A program made the position numbers and the translations under genes. Below, piece by piece: positions 48,690 to 56,997 of a DNA stretch of 64,000 bases (the first letter of the stretch is position 1; each line of letters opens with the position of its first letter). This DNA comes from Rhizobacter sp. Root1221 (GTDB taxonomy: Bacteria > Pseudomonadota > Gammaproteobacteria > Burkholderiales > Burkholderiaceae_C). A model generated the notes under the pieces. It worked only from the letters and a program-made list of their open reading frames with translations. It made no database searches and had not been told where the DNA came from. The stretch lies in contig NZ_LMDI01000007.1 in the NCBI RefSeq assembly GCF_001425785.1, positions 87,098 through 151,097 of the forward strand. Reading direction: 5' to 3'.

Positions 48690-49145
48690 TCACCCCGTCC
48701 GGTCCGTCCTCACCGCCAGCACCACCGACGTGGTGGTCTTGGTCACCCCGTCGATCTCCCCGATCTCGTCGAGCAGCGCATCGAGCCGCACCGTCGATTC
48801 GGCGCGCAGCAATGCCAGGTAGTCGAATTCGCCGCTGACCGAACACAGCTGCCGCAGCTCGGGGAAACGGGCCAGCCGGCGCGTCACGTCGCGCGCGGCC
48901 TTGGGGCTGATGGTGATGCCCACGTACGCGCTGACGCCGCGGTCGGTCACGTCCTGCCCGAGGCGCACGGTGTAGCCCACGATCACACCGTCGCGTTCGA
49001 GCCGTGTCAGGCGCGCGAGCACCGTGGTGCGCGCCACCCCGAGCTTGCGGGCCAGGTTGGCCGTGCTCTCGCGGGCGTTGGCCTGCAGCAGGGCCAGCAG
49101 GTCGCGGTCGAGCTGGTCTTTCACGGCGGGCAAAGGCGTGGGCAT
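48690..49145 (-). CDS. Lrp/AsnC-family regulator
   Basis: 151 aa. Helix-turn-helix about 10-60 ('DLLALLQANARESTANLARKL', its first part) and RAM ligand-binding domain 68-145 with 'GEFDYLALLRAE' and 'GVTKTTTSVVL'. AAGG precedes the ATG. Divergent from the saccharopine-dehydrogenase/ALDH7 operon, so probably its regulator, with lysine or a lysine catabolite as candidate ligand. Confidence 0.9.
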   Translation of the reverse strand: MPTPLPAVKDQLDRDLLALLQANARESTANLARKLGVARTTVLARLTRLERDGVIVGYTVRLGQDVTDRGVSAYVGITISPKAARDVTRRLARFPELRQLCSVSGEFDYLALLRAESTVRLDALLDEIGEIDGVTKTTTSVVLAVRTDRTG

Positions 49146-49172
49146 GGTGAACCTTCAGTTCCAGTGGCGGTG

Positions 49173-49253
49173 TTTCGACGAATCGTACGCCTCGTACAGT
49201 CATTTCGTCAGAAAGCCAGTCATGGACGACGAACTCACGCTACCTTTCGTCTG
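49173..49253. promoter_or_regulatory. repeated TTTCG(A/T)C boxes in the Lrp / lysine operon gap
   Basis: TTTCGACGA (49173), TTTCGTCAG (49203) and TTTCGTCTG (49245) lie on the same strand, 30 and 42 bp apart, the latter four helical turns. Lrp proteins bind such phased repeats. Candidate site only. Confidence 0.35.
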
Positions 49254-49297
49254 CCATCCTCCCTAGACTTTTCCTGAACAACCAACAGGAGAACGAC

Positions 49298-50392
49298 ATG
49301 CGGGTGGCGCTACTGGGTGCGGGACACATCGGGCAGACAATCGCCCGGCTGCTGAGCGAAAGCGGCGACTACGAGGTCACCGTGGTGGACCAGAGCGCCC
49401 ACGCGCTGGCCCGGCTGGACGGGGCGCGCGTGCGCACGCAGGTGGCCGACACATCGGACGCGCGCGCGTTGCTGGCAGCGGTGCGCGGCCACGACACGCT
49501 CGTGAACGCGCTGCCATACCACCTGGCCACGCTCGCTGCCACGCAGGCGCGCGAAGCCGGCTGCCACTACTTCGACCTGACCGAGGACGTGGCCGCCACC
49601 CGCGCCATCCAGCACCTGGCCGACGGCGCAGCCACCGCGTTCATGCCGCAGTGCGGCCTTGCCCCGGGGTTCGTGGGCATCGTGGCCCACCACCTCACGC
49701 AGTCGTTCGACACGGTGCACGACGTGAAGATGCGCGTGGGCGCCCTGCCCGCCTTCCCCACCAACGCACTGAAGTACAACCTGACGTGGAGCGTGGACGG
49801 GCTCATCAACGAGTACTGCCACCCGTGCGAGGCCATCCGCGACGGCGAGACACTCGAGATGCTGCCGCTCGAAGGGCTGGAGCATTTCTCGCTCGACGGC
49901 GTCGAGTACGAGGCGTTCAATACGTCCGGGGGCCTGGGCACCTTGTGCGCCACCCTCGCCGGCCGCGTGCGAACGCTCGACTACAAGTCGGTGCGTTACC
50001 CCGGCCACCGCGACCTCGTGAAGATGCTGCTGGAGGAACTGCAGTTGAAAGACGATCCGGAAACACTCAAGCGCATCCTGCGCAAGGCGGTGCCGAGCAC
50101 CATGCAGGACGTGGTGCTCGTGTTCGTCACCGTCAGCGGCCTGCGCCAGGGCACGCTCGTGCAGGAGGTGTTCGCCCGCAAGGTCTTTGCCGACCGCATC
50201 GACGCCCGGCCGCTGTCGGCCATCCAGATCACCACCGCGGCCGGCCTGTGTGCGGTGCTGGACCTGTTCCGCGAAGGTGCGCTGCCGCAGCGCGGTTTCA
50301 TCCGGCAGGAGCAGGTGGCACTGCCGGCGTTCCTGGCGAACCGCTTCGGGCAGGCGTACCAGCAGTCGCGCCAAGTCGAATCCATTGCCTGA
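49298..50392 (+). CDS. saccharopine dehydrogenase-like protein
   Basis: 364 aa. Rossmann N-terminus 'MRVALLGAGHIGQTIARLL' and the family's catalytic/dimer domain ('PQCGLAPGFVGIVAH', 'SVDGLINEYCHPCEAI'). In bacteria such proteins act in lysine catabolism or carboxynorspermidine chemistry. CAGGAG sits upstream. The next gene, an ALDH7-type dehydrogenase 15 bp on, and the divergent Lrp regulator point to lysine to alpha-aminoadipate. Confidence 0.88.
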   Translation: MRVALLGAGHIGQTIARLLSESGDYEVTVVDQSAHALARLDGARVRTQVADTSDARALLAAVRGHDTLVNALPYHLATLAATQAREAGCHYFDLTEDVAATRAIQHLADGAATAFMPQCGLAPGFVGIVAHHLTQSFDTVHDVKMRVGALPAFPTNALKYNLTWSVDGLINEYCHPCEAIRDGETLEMLPLEGLEHFSLDGVEYEAFNTSGGLGTLCATLAGRVRTLDYKSVRYPGHRDLVKMLLEELQLKDDPETLKRILRKAVPSTMQDVVLVFVTVSGLRQGTLVQEVFARKVFADRIDARPLSAIQITTAAGLCAVLDLFREGALPQRGFIRQEQVALPAFLANRFGQAYQQSRQVESIA

Positions 50393-50407
50393 CCCGGGAG
50401 GCCCGAG

Positions 50408-51907
50408 ATGACCGAAGACCTGTTGACCCGCCTCGGCGTGCCCGCCGCGGCCCTCACCGGTGGCGACCTGCCGGTGCGATCCCCCATCGACGGCCGGCGC
50501 CTCGCCGACCTGCACGGCCACACCGCACGCGACATGCAGCACGCCATTGCGCGCGCCGCGTCGGCCTTCCTCGCGTGGCGGCAGGTGCCCGCGCCCCGCC
50601 GCGGCGAACTGGTGCGGCTGCTGGGTGACGAGTTGCGCCGCCACAAGGCCGACCTCGGCCGGCTCGTCACGCTGGAGGTGGGCAAGATCGCGAGCGAAGG
50701 CGACGGCGAGGTGCAGGAGATGATCGACATTTGCGACTTCGCCGTGGGCCTGTCGCGCCAGCTGCACGGGCTCACCATCGCGTCCGAGCGTCCCGGCCAC
50801 CGCATGATGGAACAGTGGCACCCGCTCGGCGTCGTCGGGGTCATCAGCGCGTTCAACTTTCCCGTGGCCGTGTGGTCGTGGAACGCTGCACTCGCCCTGG
50901 TGTGCGGCGACCCGGTGGTGTGGAAGCCGTCCGAGAAGACCCCGCTGACGGCGCTGGCCGTGCAGGCGCTGTTCGAACGGGCCGTGGCCCGTTTCGGCGC
51001 GGACGCGCCGCCCCACCTGTCGCAGGTGCTGGTGGGCGGTGCGTCGCTCGGCGAAGTGCTGGCCGACGACCCGCGCGTGGCGCTCCTGTCGGCCACCGGC
51101 AGCACACGCATGGGCCGCGCCGTGGCACCGCGTGTGGCCGAGCGCTTCGGCCGTTGCCTGCTGGAGCTGGGTGGCAACAACGCCATCGTCGTGACCGCAT
51201 CGGCCGACCTCGACCTCGCCGTGCGCGGCATCCTGTTCGGCGCCTACGGCACCGCCGGCCAGCGCTGCACCACCACCCGCCGCGTGCTGGTGCACCACAG
51301 CGTGTTCGATGACCTCGCCGACCGCCTGGAGCGCGCCCGCGCCCGGCTGCCCATCGGCGACCCGCGCGAGCCCGGCACCCTCGTGGGCCCGTTGATCGAT
51401 GCCGCCGCGTTCGACCACATGCAGGAGGCCTTGGCCCGGGCGCGCGACGAAGGCGGCACGGTGACCGGTGGCGCCCGCATGCTGGCACGCGAGCACCCCG
51501 ACGCCTGGTACGCCGAACCCGCGCTCGTGCGCATGCCCGCACAGACCGCCGTGGTGCGCGAGGAAACCTTCGCGCCCATCCTGTACCTGATGCGCTACCG
51601 CGACTTCGACGAGGCCCTCGTGTTGCACAACGGCGTGCCCCAGGGCCTGTCGTCCGCCATCTTCACGAACGACCTGCGCGAGGCCGAAGCCTTCCTGTCG
51701 GCCACCGGCTCCGACTGCGGCATCGCCAACGTCAACATCGGCACGTCGGGCGCCGAGATCGGCGGCGCGTTTGGCGGCGAAAAGGACACCGGCGGCGGGC
51801 GCGAGTCGGGGTCGGATGCGTGGCGGGCGTACATGCGGCGCGCCACCAACACCGTCAACTACTCGACGGCGCTGCCACTGGCGCAAGGGGTGAAGTTCGA
51901 CGTGTGA
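50408..51907 (+). CDS. amaB: ALDH7-type aldehyde dehydrogenase (aminoadipate semialdehyde / P6C)
   Basis: 499 aa. Closest by pattern to antiquitin/AmaB: 'WHPLGVVGVISAFNFPVAVWSWN', catalytic Glu in 'LELGGNN' and nucleophilic Cys in 'GTAGQRCTTTRR', and the ALDH7 end 'GAFGGEKDTGGGRESGSDAWR' (in part). Oxidises alpha-aminoadipate semialdehyde (open form of piperideine-6-carboxylate) to aminoadipate. The gene symbol is by analogy. Its last 49 bp overlap the convergent receiver gene. Confidence 0.87.
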   Translation: MTEDLLTRLGVPAAALTGGDLPVRSPIDGRRLADLHGHTARDMQHAIARAASAFLAWRQVPAPRRGELVRLLGDELRRHKADLGRLVTLEVGKIASEGDGEVQEMIDICDFAVGLSRQLHGLTIASERPGHRMMEQWHPLGVVGVISAFNFPVAVWSWNAALALVCGDPVVWKPSEKTPLTALAVQALFERAVARFGADAPPHLSQVLVGGASLGEVLADDPRVALLSATGSTRMGRAVAPRVAERFGRCLLELGGNNAIVVTASADLDLAVRGILFGAYGTAGQRCTTTRRVLVHHSVFDDLADRLERARARLPIGDPREPGTLVGPLIDAAAFDHMQEALARARDEGGTVTGGARMLAREHPDAWYAEPALVRMPAQTAVVREETFAPILYLMRYRDFDEALVLHNGVPQGLSSAIFTNDLREAEAFLSATGSDCGIANVNIGTSGAEIGGAFGGEKDTGGGRESGSDAWRAYMRRATNTVNYSTALPLAQGVKFDV

Positions 51908-52314
51908 GGGCTGCGCGCCAACCAGCGGTCCAGCACTTGCCGCAGCAGCCTGAAATCGATCGGCTTGACCAGCGCGTCGTCCATGCCGGCGTCCAGGCAT
52001 CCCTGCACTTCGCCACGCGACGCGCCCGCGGTCACCGCAATGATCGGCATGCGGGGCACCACGCCCTGCCTGGCCTCCTCCAGGCGGATGCAGCGGGTCG
52101 CCTGCCAACCGTCCAACTGCGGCATCCACCCGTCCATGAACACGATCTCGTAGCGACGCTCGTTGATGCGCTGCAGCGCCTCGAGGCCGTTGGCCGCCGA
52201 GTCGCACACCACACCGAAGAGCCGCAGCGCCTCGGCTGTCAGCTGGCGGCTGGCAGGATCGTCGTCGACGACCAAGGCGACGGGGTGGCGGAACAGGGGT
52301 GTGGAGCCGGACAT
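51859..52314 (-). CDS. single-domain response regulator
   Basis: 151 aa, receiver domain only: acidic pair at 17-19, phospho-acceptor D61 ('VFMDGWMPQLDG'), Thr in 'AVTAGAS' and Lys in 'VKPIDF'. The 20-residue C-terminal tail has no output domain; it overlaps amaB antisense by 49 bp. AAGGAGA precedes ATG 52314. No kinase is adjacent, so the partner is elsewhere. Confidence 0.86.
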   Translation of the reverse strand: MSGSTPLFRHPVALVVDDDPASRQLTAEALRLFGVVCDSAANGLEALQRINERRYEIVFMDGWMPQLDGWQATRCIRLEEARQGVVPRMPIIAVTAGASRGEVQGCLDAGMDDALVKPIDFRLLRQVLDRWLARSPHTSNFTPCASGSAVE

Positions 52315-52505
52315 GCTTTCTCCTTCGAGCGAGCGACTATGGTCGGTGCCGAAGGCTTTTGCATTCGTGGTTCCACGCACGAGATTCCCGGACGCGCGTT
52401 CAGCGCGACCCGGGACATCGCGCCCACCACCACCTCGTCAAACTGGGGATGGCGAGCCAGGCACGAGGAGACTATGTTTCCGGGCCCCAACTCCGAAAGA
52501 ACGCC

Positions 52506-53627
52506 GTGCCCCTCCGCCCCAGTCTCGTTGCCAGCGCATGGGCCACCGTGCTCGCCGTGGTGTGCACGCCCAGCCAGGCCCTTCCCCGGTACGAGTTGTT
52601 CGACCTGGGCGCGCTCACCGGCCAGGGCGCCTTCGCCCTCCGGATCAACGACGCCGGCCAGGTTCTCGGACACGGCGGGGGGTACGGCACCTTCCTGTAC
52701 ACCCCGGGCAGTGGGCTCGCGGACGTGTCCGTGCTGGCCGGGCGGCAGGCGGACTCGTCCTTCACCGGGTACGGGCTCAACAACCTGGGCCAGGTGGTGG
52801 GCTGGTCAGGCCAGGACGACCGCTCGTTCATCTACCGGCCCGGGCAGCCGCTCGAGTACCTCCCCGCGGGATACAGCGCGTACACCGTGAACAACGCCGG
52901 GCAGTACGTCGGCTACCGGCCCGGGGACGACTCCGGCTTCTACCGGCATACCCCCGGCGTCGGCTACGAACGCATGCCCGTGTCGGTCCTCGTCACCGAC
53001 TTGCTGAACGACCGTGGCCAGGTCGCCGGACTGTCGGAGGACTTGTCCACCATGCAGGCCGTCCGCTCGGATGGCCAGAGCGTGCAGTCCCTCGGGGACT
53101 TGGGCGGCGACTACAGCTGGGCCCACGGCATCAACAACGCCGGCGATGTCGTGGGCAACGCGCGCACCGCCGACGGCCTCTCCCACGCCTTCCTCTACAC
53201 CGATGCCTCCGGCATGGTCGACCTCGACACCCGCGGCCTGGGCCATCCGGCGTTCAGCAACGCCACCGCCATCAACGACCACGGCCTGATCGGCGGCGAA
53301 TTCACCGACGGCGCAAGCCGCTTCCGAGCGTTCGTGAGCGACGGTACGTCCGGCCTGGTGGACCTCAACAGCCTGATCGATCCGGCGTTGGCCGAGCACT
53401 GGGTCATCACAGGCGTCGACGACATCAACAACCGCGGCCAGATCATTGGCTCCGGCCTCTTCGATGGGCGGCAACGGTCCTTCATCCTGAGCATGGTCGC
53501 CGCGCCGGTACCGGAGCCGCAGGTGTGGCTGATGCTGCTGATGGGGCTGCCGTTGTTGCGGCGGGTCGTGAGGCAACGCGCCTTGGTGCACGACTCGGGC
53601 GCCAAGGTGGATGCAGTGGCTACTTGA
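52506..53627 (+). CDS. HAF-repeat protein with PEP-CTERM sorting signal
   Basis: 373 aa from GTG 52506; an in-frame ATG at 52449 is the alternative. Signal peptide ends 'PSQA'. Seven repeats of the type 'INxxGQVVGxx' (e.g. 'INDAGQVLGHG', 'INNRGQIIGSG') form a beta-propeller-like array. Near the C-terminus 'VPEP', a hydrophobic helix and 'RR' make a PEP-CTERM signal, cleaved by an exosortase; unusually about 19 more residues follow. Likely exported to the surface or matrix. Function unknown. Confidence 0.82.
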   Translation: MPLRPSLVASAWATVLAVVCTPSQALPRYELFDLGALTGQGAFALRINDAGQVLGHGGGYGTFLYTPGSGLADVSVLAGRQADSSFTGYGLNNLGQVVGWSGQDDRSFIYRPGQPLEYLPAGYSAYTVNNAGQYVGYRPGDDSGFYRHTPGVGYERMPVSVLVTDLLNDRGQVAGLSEDLSTMQAVRSDGQSVQSLGDLGGDYSWAHGINNAGDVVGNARTADGLSHAFLYTDASGMVDLDTRGLGHPAFSNATAINDHGLIGGEFTDGASRFRAFVSDGTSGLVDLNSLIDPALAEHWVITGVDDINNRGQIIGSGLFDGRQRSFILSMVAAPVPEPQVWLMLLMGLPLLRRVVRQRALVHDSGAKVDAVAT

Positions 53628-55080
53628 TCGCCACCACCTCGGATTCGGGCGGTTGCCAGCCGCCGCCGAGGGCCCTGAAAGAGGCGACCGCTGCACGTGC
53701 TGAATCCGTTTGGGCTTGCGCTCGCGCATTGGAGGCACGGAGCAGGTTTTCGTCGGCCTGCAACACCTCGATCAGGCTGAGCACCCCCTTTTGATAGGCC
53801 GCAAACGAAGCGCCTCGCGCCCGGCCGAGCGAGTCCACGCCCTGGGTGAGTACGGCGGCCTGCTCTTCATGCTTGACCAGGGCCGAGAAGGCGTTCTCCA
53901 CGTCCTCGGTGGCGCGCAGCACGGCAAGCCGGTAGGCGGCCAGCATCTCGGCCTCCTGGCCCTTGGCCTGGCTGATCTGCGCGTTGATGCGGCCAAAATC
54001 AAACAGGCGCCAGCGCATGCCCAACACGCCGGCGGCCTGGCTGGCGCCGGTGCTGAACAGATTGCCAGCCGATACCGATGTCGCACTGCCGATCAGCCCG
54101 CTCAGGGAAAGCTTGGGGTAGTACTCGGCCATTGCAATGCCAATGCGTGCGTTCGAAGCGGCCAGGCGGCGCTCGGCCACGATCAGGTCCGGCCGGCGCC
54201 TGAGCAACTCCCCAGGCGACCCGGTCACCGTGATCTTCGGAGCTACCGGGACCACGCCGGTGCCGGCCAGTTCCATTCGGTGCGTTCCGGGCGGCGAGCC
54301 CAGCATCACGTCCAGCGCGTTCGTGGCGGCGTCCAGACCCGCTTCGAGTGCCGGCACGGTCGCACGGACCTGGTAAAGCGCACCTTCGACCTGCCGCACC
54401 TGAAGTTCGGCGGCCAGCCCCCTGTCATGAAGAAGGTGGACGGTCGACAGCAGTTTCTCTTGCGTCTGGACCTGCTGGCGGGCCACGTCCAGGCGTGTCT
54501 GCAGTCCACGAATGCTGATGTAGATGTCGGCGGTCTGCGCCGCCACGGCCAGTCGGGTGGCGACTGCGCCGGCCTCCGACGCCTGGTACTCGGCAAGCGC
54601 CGCTTCCTTGCCGCGGCGCAGGCCTCCGAAGACATCCAACTCCCAACTCGCCCCCAGGTTGGCCTCGTAGGCACTGCCGTACCGGTCGAAATCGGGCGTC
54701 GACGCCAGCACCTGCCCGAGAGGCGTTTCAACGGATTGGTAGGCCCGGGCAGCCTGCCCACTGAGCTGCCCGGAAGGCATCAACGCGGCATTTGCCGCGC
54801 CAAGCCCCGCGCGCGCCTGGCTGACGCGGGCGGACGCCTGGGCGAGGTCGAGGTTCTGCGCCAGGGCCAAGGTCACGAACCGGGTCAGTTGCGGGTCCTC
54901 GAAGCCCGTCCACCAGGTGTCGAGGTCAGCATGGGCCGTGGCAGGCCGCTGGTCTACCGCGGGCTGGCCGAGGTACCGCTGCGGCATCGGCACATCGGTT
55001 CTGATGTAGTCGGGACCGACGGCGCAGCCGGCCGAGAGGCTGGCAACAAGGAGGGTGGCAAGAGCGCTTTTGGGCAGCAT
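53620..55080 (-). CDS. RND efflux outer-membrane lipoprotein (NodT/OprM family)
   Basis: 486 aa. Lipobox S-A-G-C (Cys19), then the two internally repeated TolC-like halves ('WWTGFEDPQLTRFVTLAL', 'RRRPDLIVAERRLAASNARIG' in part). Forms the outer-membrane exit duct. Divergent from the TetR gene, with the likely operator between; its membrane-fusion and permease partners are on the other side of tetR. Start 55080 puts the lipobox correctly. Confidence 0.92.
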   Translation of the reverse strand: MLPKSALATLLVASLSAGCAVGPDYIRTDVPMPQRYLGQPAVDQRPATAHADLDTWWTGFEDPQLTRFVTLALAQNLDLAQASARVSQARAGLGAANAALMPSGQLSGQAARAYQSVETPLGQVLASTPDFDRYGSAYEANLGASWELDVFGGLRRGKEAALAEYQASEAGAVATRLAVAAQTADIYISIRGLQTRLDVARQQVQTQEKLLSTVHLLHDRGLAAELQVRQVEGALYQVRATVPALEAGLDAATNALDVMLGSPPGTHRMELAGTGVVPVAPKITVTGSPGELLRRRPDLIVAERRLAASNARIGIAMAEYYPKLSLSGLIGSATSVSAGNLFSTGASQAAGVLGMRWRLFDFGRINAQISQAKGQEAEMLAAYRLAVLRATEDVENAFSALVKHEEQAAVLTQGVDSLGRARGASFAAYQKGVLSLIEVLQADENLLRASNARAQAQTDSARAAVASFRALGGGWQPPESEVVAIK

Positions 55081-55117
55081 GGACTTCTTTCGGCACGAGG
55101 GGCAACGTCGAATGCGA

Positions 55118-55141
55118 GTGACCAATGTACCATACGGTCAC
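55118..55141. promoter_or_regulatory. 24-bp inverted repeat, likely TetR operator
   Basis: GTGACC (55118-55123) and GGTCAC (55136-55141) face each other across 12 bp, between the divergent outer-membrane and TetR genes. The related site at 55814-55837 has the same length and 16 of 24 bases in common. Confidence 0.65.
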
Positions 55142-55180
55142 TCATTGTCCAGCCACCAAGTGGCAGGTAAGCTTCACCCG

Positions 55181-55798
55181 ATGAACCAAGCGACCACCCA
55201 CCCCATCCCGGCCCGCGGTCCAGCCGACCATGATGTGCGGAGCCAGATCGTCACCGCGGCCACGGAGCACTTCAGCCGGTACGGCTATGAGAAGACAACC
55301 GTCTCCGACCTCGCCAAGGCCATCGGCTTTTCCAAGGCCTACGTCTACAAGTTCTTCGAATCCAAGCAAGCCATTGGCGAGATGATCTGCGCGAACTGCC
55401 TGCGCGAGATCGAGACCGAGGTCAGGGCGGCCGTTGGCGAAGCCGGGCGTCCGCCCGAGAAGCTGCGGCGCATGTTCAAGGCGGTTGTCGAGGCGAGCCT
55501 TCGCTTGTTTTCCCGGGATCGCAAGCTCTACGAGATTGCCATTTCGGCGGCAAGCGAGCGGTGGCAAGCGACGATCGTCTACGAGGAGCACATCCGCAAG
55601 TTGCTCGAGGACATCCTGCAGGAGGGCCGGCAGAGCGGAGATTTCGAGCGCAAGACGCCCCTGGATGAAACCACGATGGCAATCCACCTGGTGATGCGCC
55701 CGTATCTCAATCCGCTGCTCTTGCAGCACAGCCTCGACTACACCGATGAGGCGCCGGCGCGATTGTCCGGCCTGGTGCTCCGCAGTTTGTCGCCGTGA
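55181..55798 (+). CDS. TetR-family repressor of the efflux system
   Basis: 205 aa. N-terminal helix-turn-helix about 20-65 ('YGYEKTTVSDLAKAIGFSKA' in part, then 'YVYKFFESKQAI'); C-terminal ligand-binding domain typical of AcrR-like regulators. Start at 55181 fits the family length. Genes for the efflux system flank it on both sides, and matching inverted repeats lie upstream of both transcription units, so local repression is very likely. Confidence 0.9.
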   Translation: MNQATTHPIPARGPADHDVRSQIVTAATEHFSRYGYEKTTVSDLAKAIGFSKAYVYKFFESKQAIGEMICANCLREIETEVRAAVGEAGRPPEKLRRMFKAVVEASLRLFSRDRKLYEIAISAASERWQATIVYEEHIRKLLEDILQEGRQSGDFERKTPLDETTMAIHLVMRPYLNPLLLQHSLDYTDEAPARLSGLVLRSLSP

Positions 55799-55813
55799 AG
55801 CCCAAGTGCATGC

Positions 55814-55849
55814 GTGACTATTGACTGATTTGGTCACTGGACCCAGAAT
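55814..55849 (+). promoter_or_regulatory. efflux operon promoter with second TetR-type repeat
   Basis: GTGAC (55814-55818) and GTCAC (55833-55837) delimit a 24-bp inverted repeat. TTGACT (55821-55826), 17 bp, CAGAAT (55844-55849) make a promoter whose -35 lies inside the repeat, so repressor binding would block it. Confidence 0.6.
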
Positions 55850-55881
55850 GGACGTCCTGATCATTCGTCGATGGGACTCTC

Positions 55882-56997
55882 ATGCTCCGGCGCAGCCTTC
55901 TTGCCTCTACCGTCATCTGTGCATTGCCGTTCGCCCTGGCCGCATGCAGCGAAAAACCGCACGCTGATCCACGCACCGAACTGCCGATGGTGCGTGTCGC
56001 CATCGTCCAGGGGGCCAGTGCTGCGGCGCGCTCCTTCACGGGAACCGTAGCGGCCCGTGTGCAAAGCGACCTGGGCTTTCGTGTCCCGGGCAAGGTGCTG
56101 AAACGGCTCGTCGACACCGGGCAGACCGTCAAGCGCGGCCAGCCGCTCATGCGCATCGATGCCGCCGACCTGAAGCTCGCGGCCCATGCGCAGCGGGAAG
56201 CGGTGGCTGGCGCGCGAGCGCGGGCCCGGCAAACGGCGGAGGAGGAAGCCCGCTATCGCGACCTGCGCGGAACCGGGGCCATCTCGGCCTCCGCGTACGA
56301 CCAGGTCAAGGCCGCCGCGGATACCGCCAAGGCCCAACTCAGCGCAGCCGAAGCCCAGGCCGAAGTTGCCCTCAATGCAAACGGTTACGCGGAGCTGGTG
56401 GCCAATGCCGATGGGGTCGTCCTGGAAACGCTTGCCGAACCGGGCCAGGTTGTCGCCGCCGGGCAGGTCGTGGTGCGGGTGGCCCATGCCGGACGCCGCG
56501 AAGCCCTGGTCCAGTTGCCGGAAACCCTGCGCCCGGCGCTGGGTTCCGCCGGACAGGCCACCCTCTTCGGCCGAGAGGCCGTTGCCGTTCCGGTCAAGCT
56601 GCGGCAACTCTCGGACTCCGCGGACCGACTGACCCGCACGTTCGAAGCGCGGTATGTGCTCGAGGGAGAACTCGCCAACGCGCCCCTGGGCACCACCGTC
56701 ACGATCCAGATTCCCAATGGACAGCCGGCCACGTCAAACGGCTTGCAGGTGCCGATCGGCGCGTTGTTCGACGCTGGGAAAGGACCCGGGGTGTGGGTGG
56801 TCGATGGCGAGCCCGCGAAAGTGAGCTGGCGTCCCGTCGCGGTCCAGCACCTGAGTGACGACGGCGCACGCATCGCCGGCCAACTGCAGCAAGGCGCGCG
56901 GATCGTCGCGCTGGGGGCCCACCTGCTGCGCGAAGGCGACCTGGTGCGGGTGGCGGGCCAGGCGGTCAACACCGCGACCGAGGGAAGCCGTCCGTGA
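55882..56997 (+). CDS. RND efflux periplasmic adaptor (membrane-fusion protein)
   Basis: 371 aa lipoprotein (lipobox L-A-A-C, Cys22). Barrel-sandwich hybrid ('GFRVPGKVLKRLVDTGQTVKRG'), helical hairpin about 90-160, and beta-barrel; ends in the membrane-proximal domain. Bridges the inner-membrane pump and the outer-membrane duct. Its stop overlaps the permease GTG (GTGA). Confidence 0.92.
   Translation: MLRRSLLASTVICALPFALAACSEKPHADPRTELPMVRVAIVQGASAAARSFTGTVAARVQSDLGFRVPGKVLKRLVDTGQTVKRGQPLMRIDAADLKLAAHAQREAVAGARARARQTAEEEARYRDLRGTGAISASAYDQVKAAADTAKAQLSAAEAQAEVALNANGYAELVANADGVVLETLAEPGQVVAAGQVVVRVAHAGRREALVQLPETLRPALGSAGQATLFGREAVAVPVKLRQLSDSADRLTRTFEARYVLEGELANAPLGTTVTIQIPNGQPATSNGLQVPIGALFDAGKGPGVWVVDGEPAKVSWRPVAVQHLSDDGARIAGQLQQGARIVALGAHLLREGDLVRVAGQAVNTATEGSRP

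Noticed and set aside
49310..52207. Long open frame antisense to the saccharopine-dehydrogenase and ALDH7 genes
   Set aside because: Low-complexity His/Gly/Arg product, no motifs, fully overlaps two well-supported enzymes.
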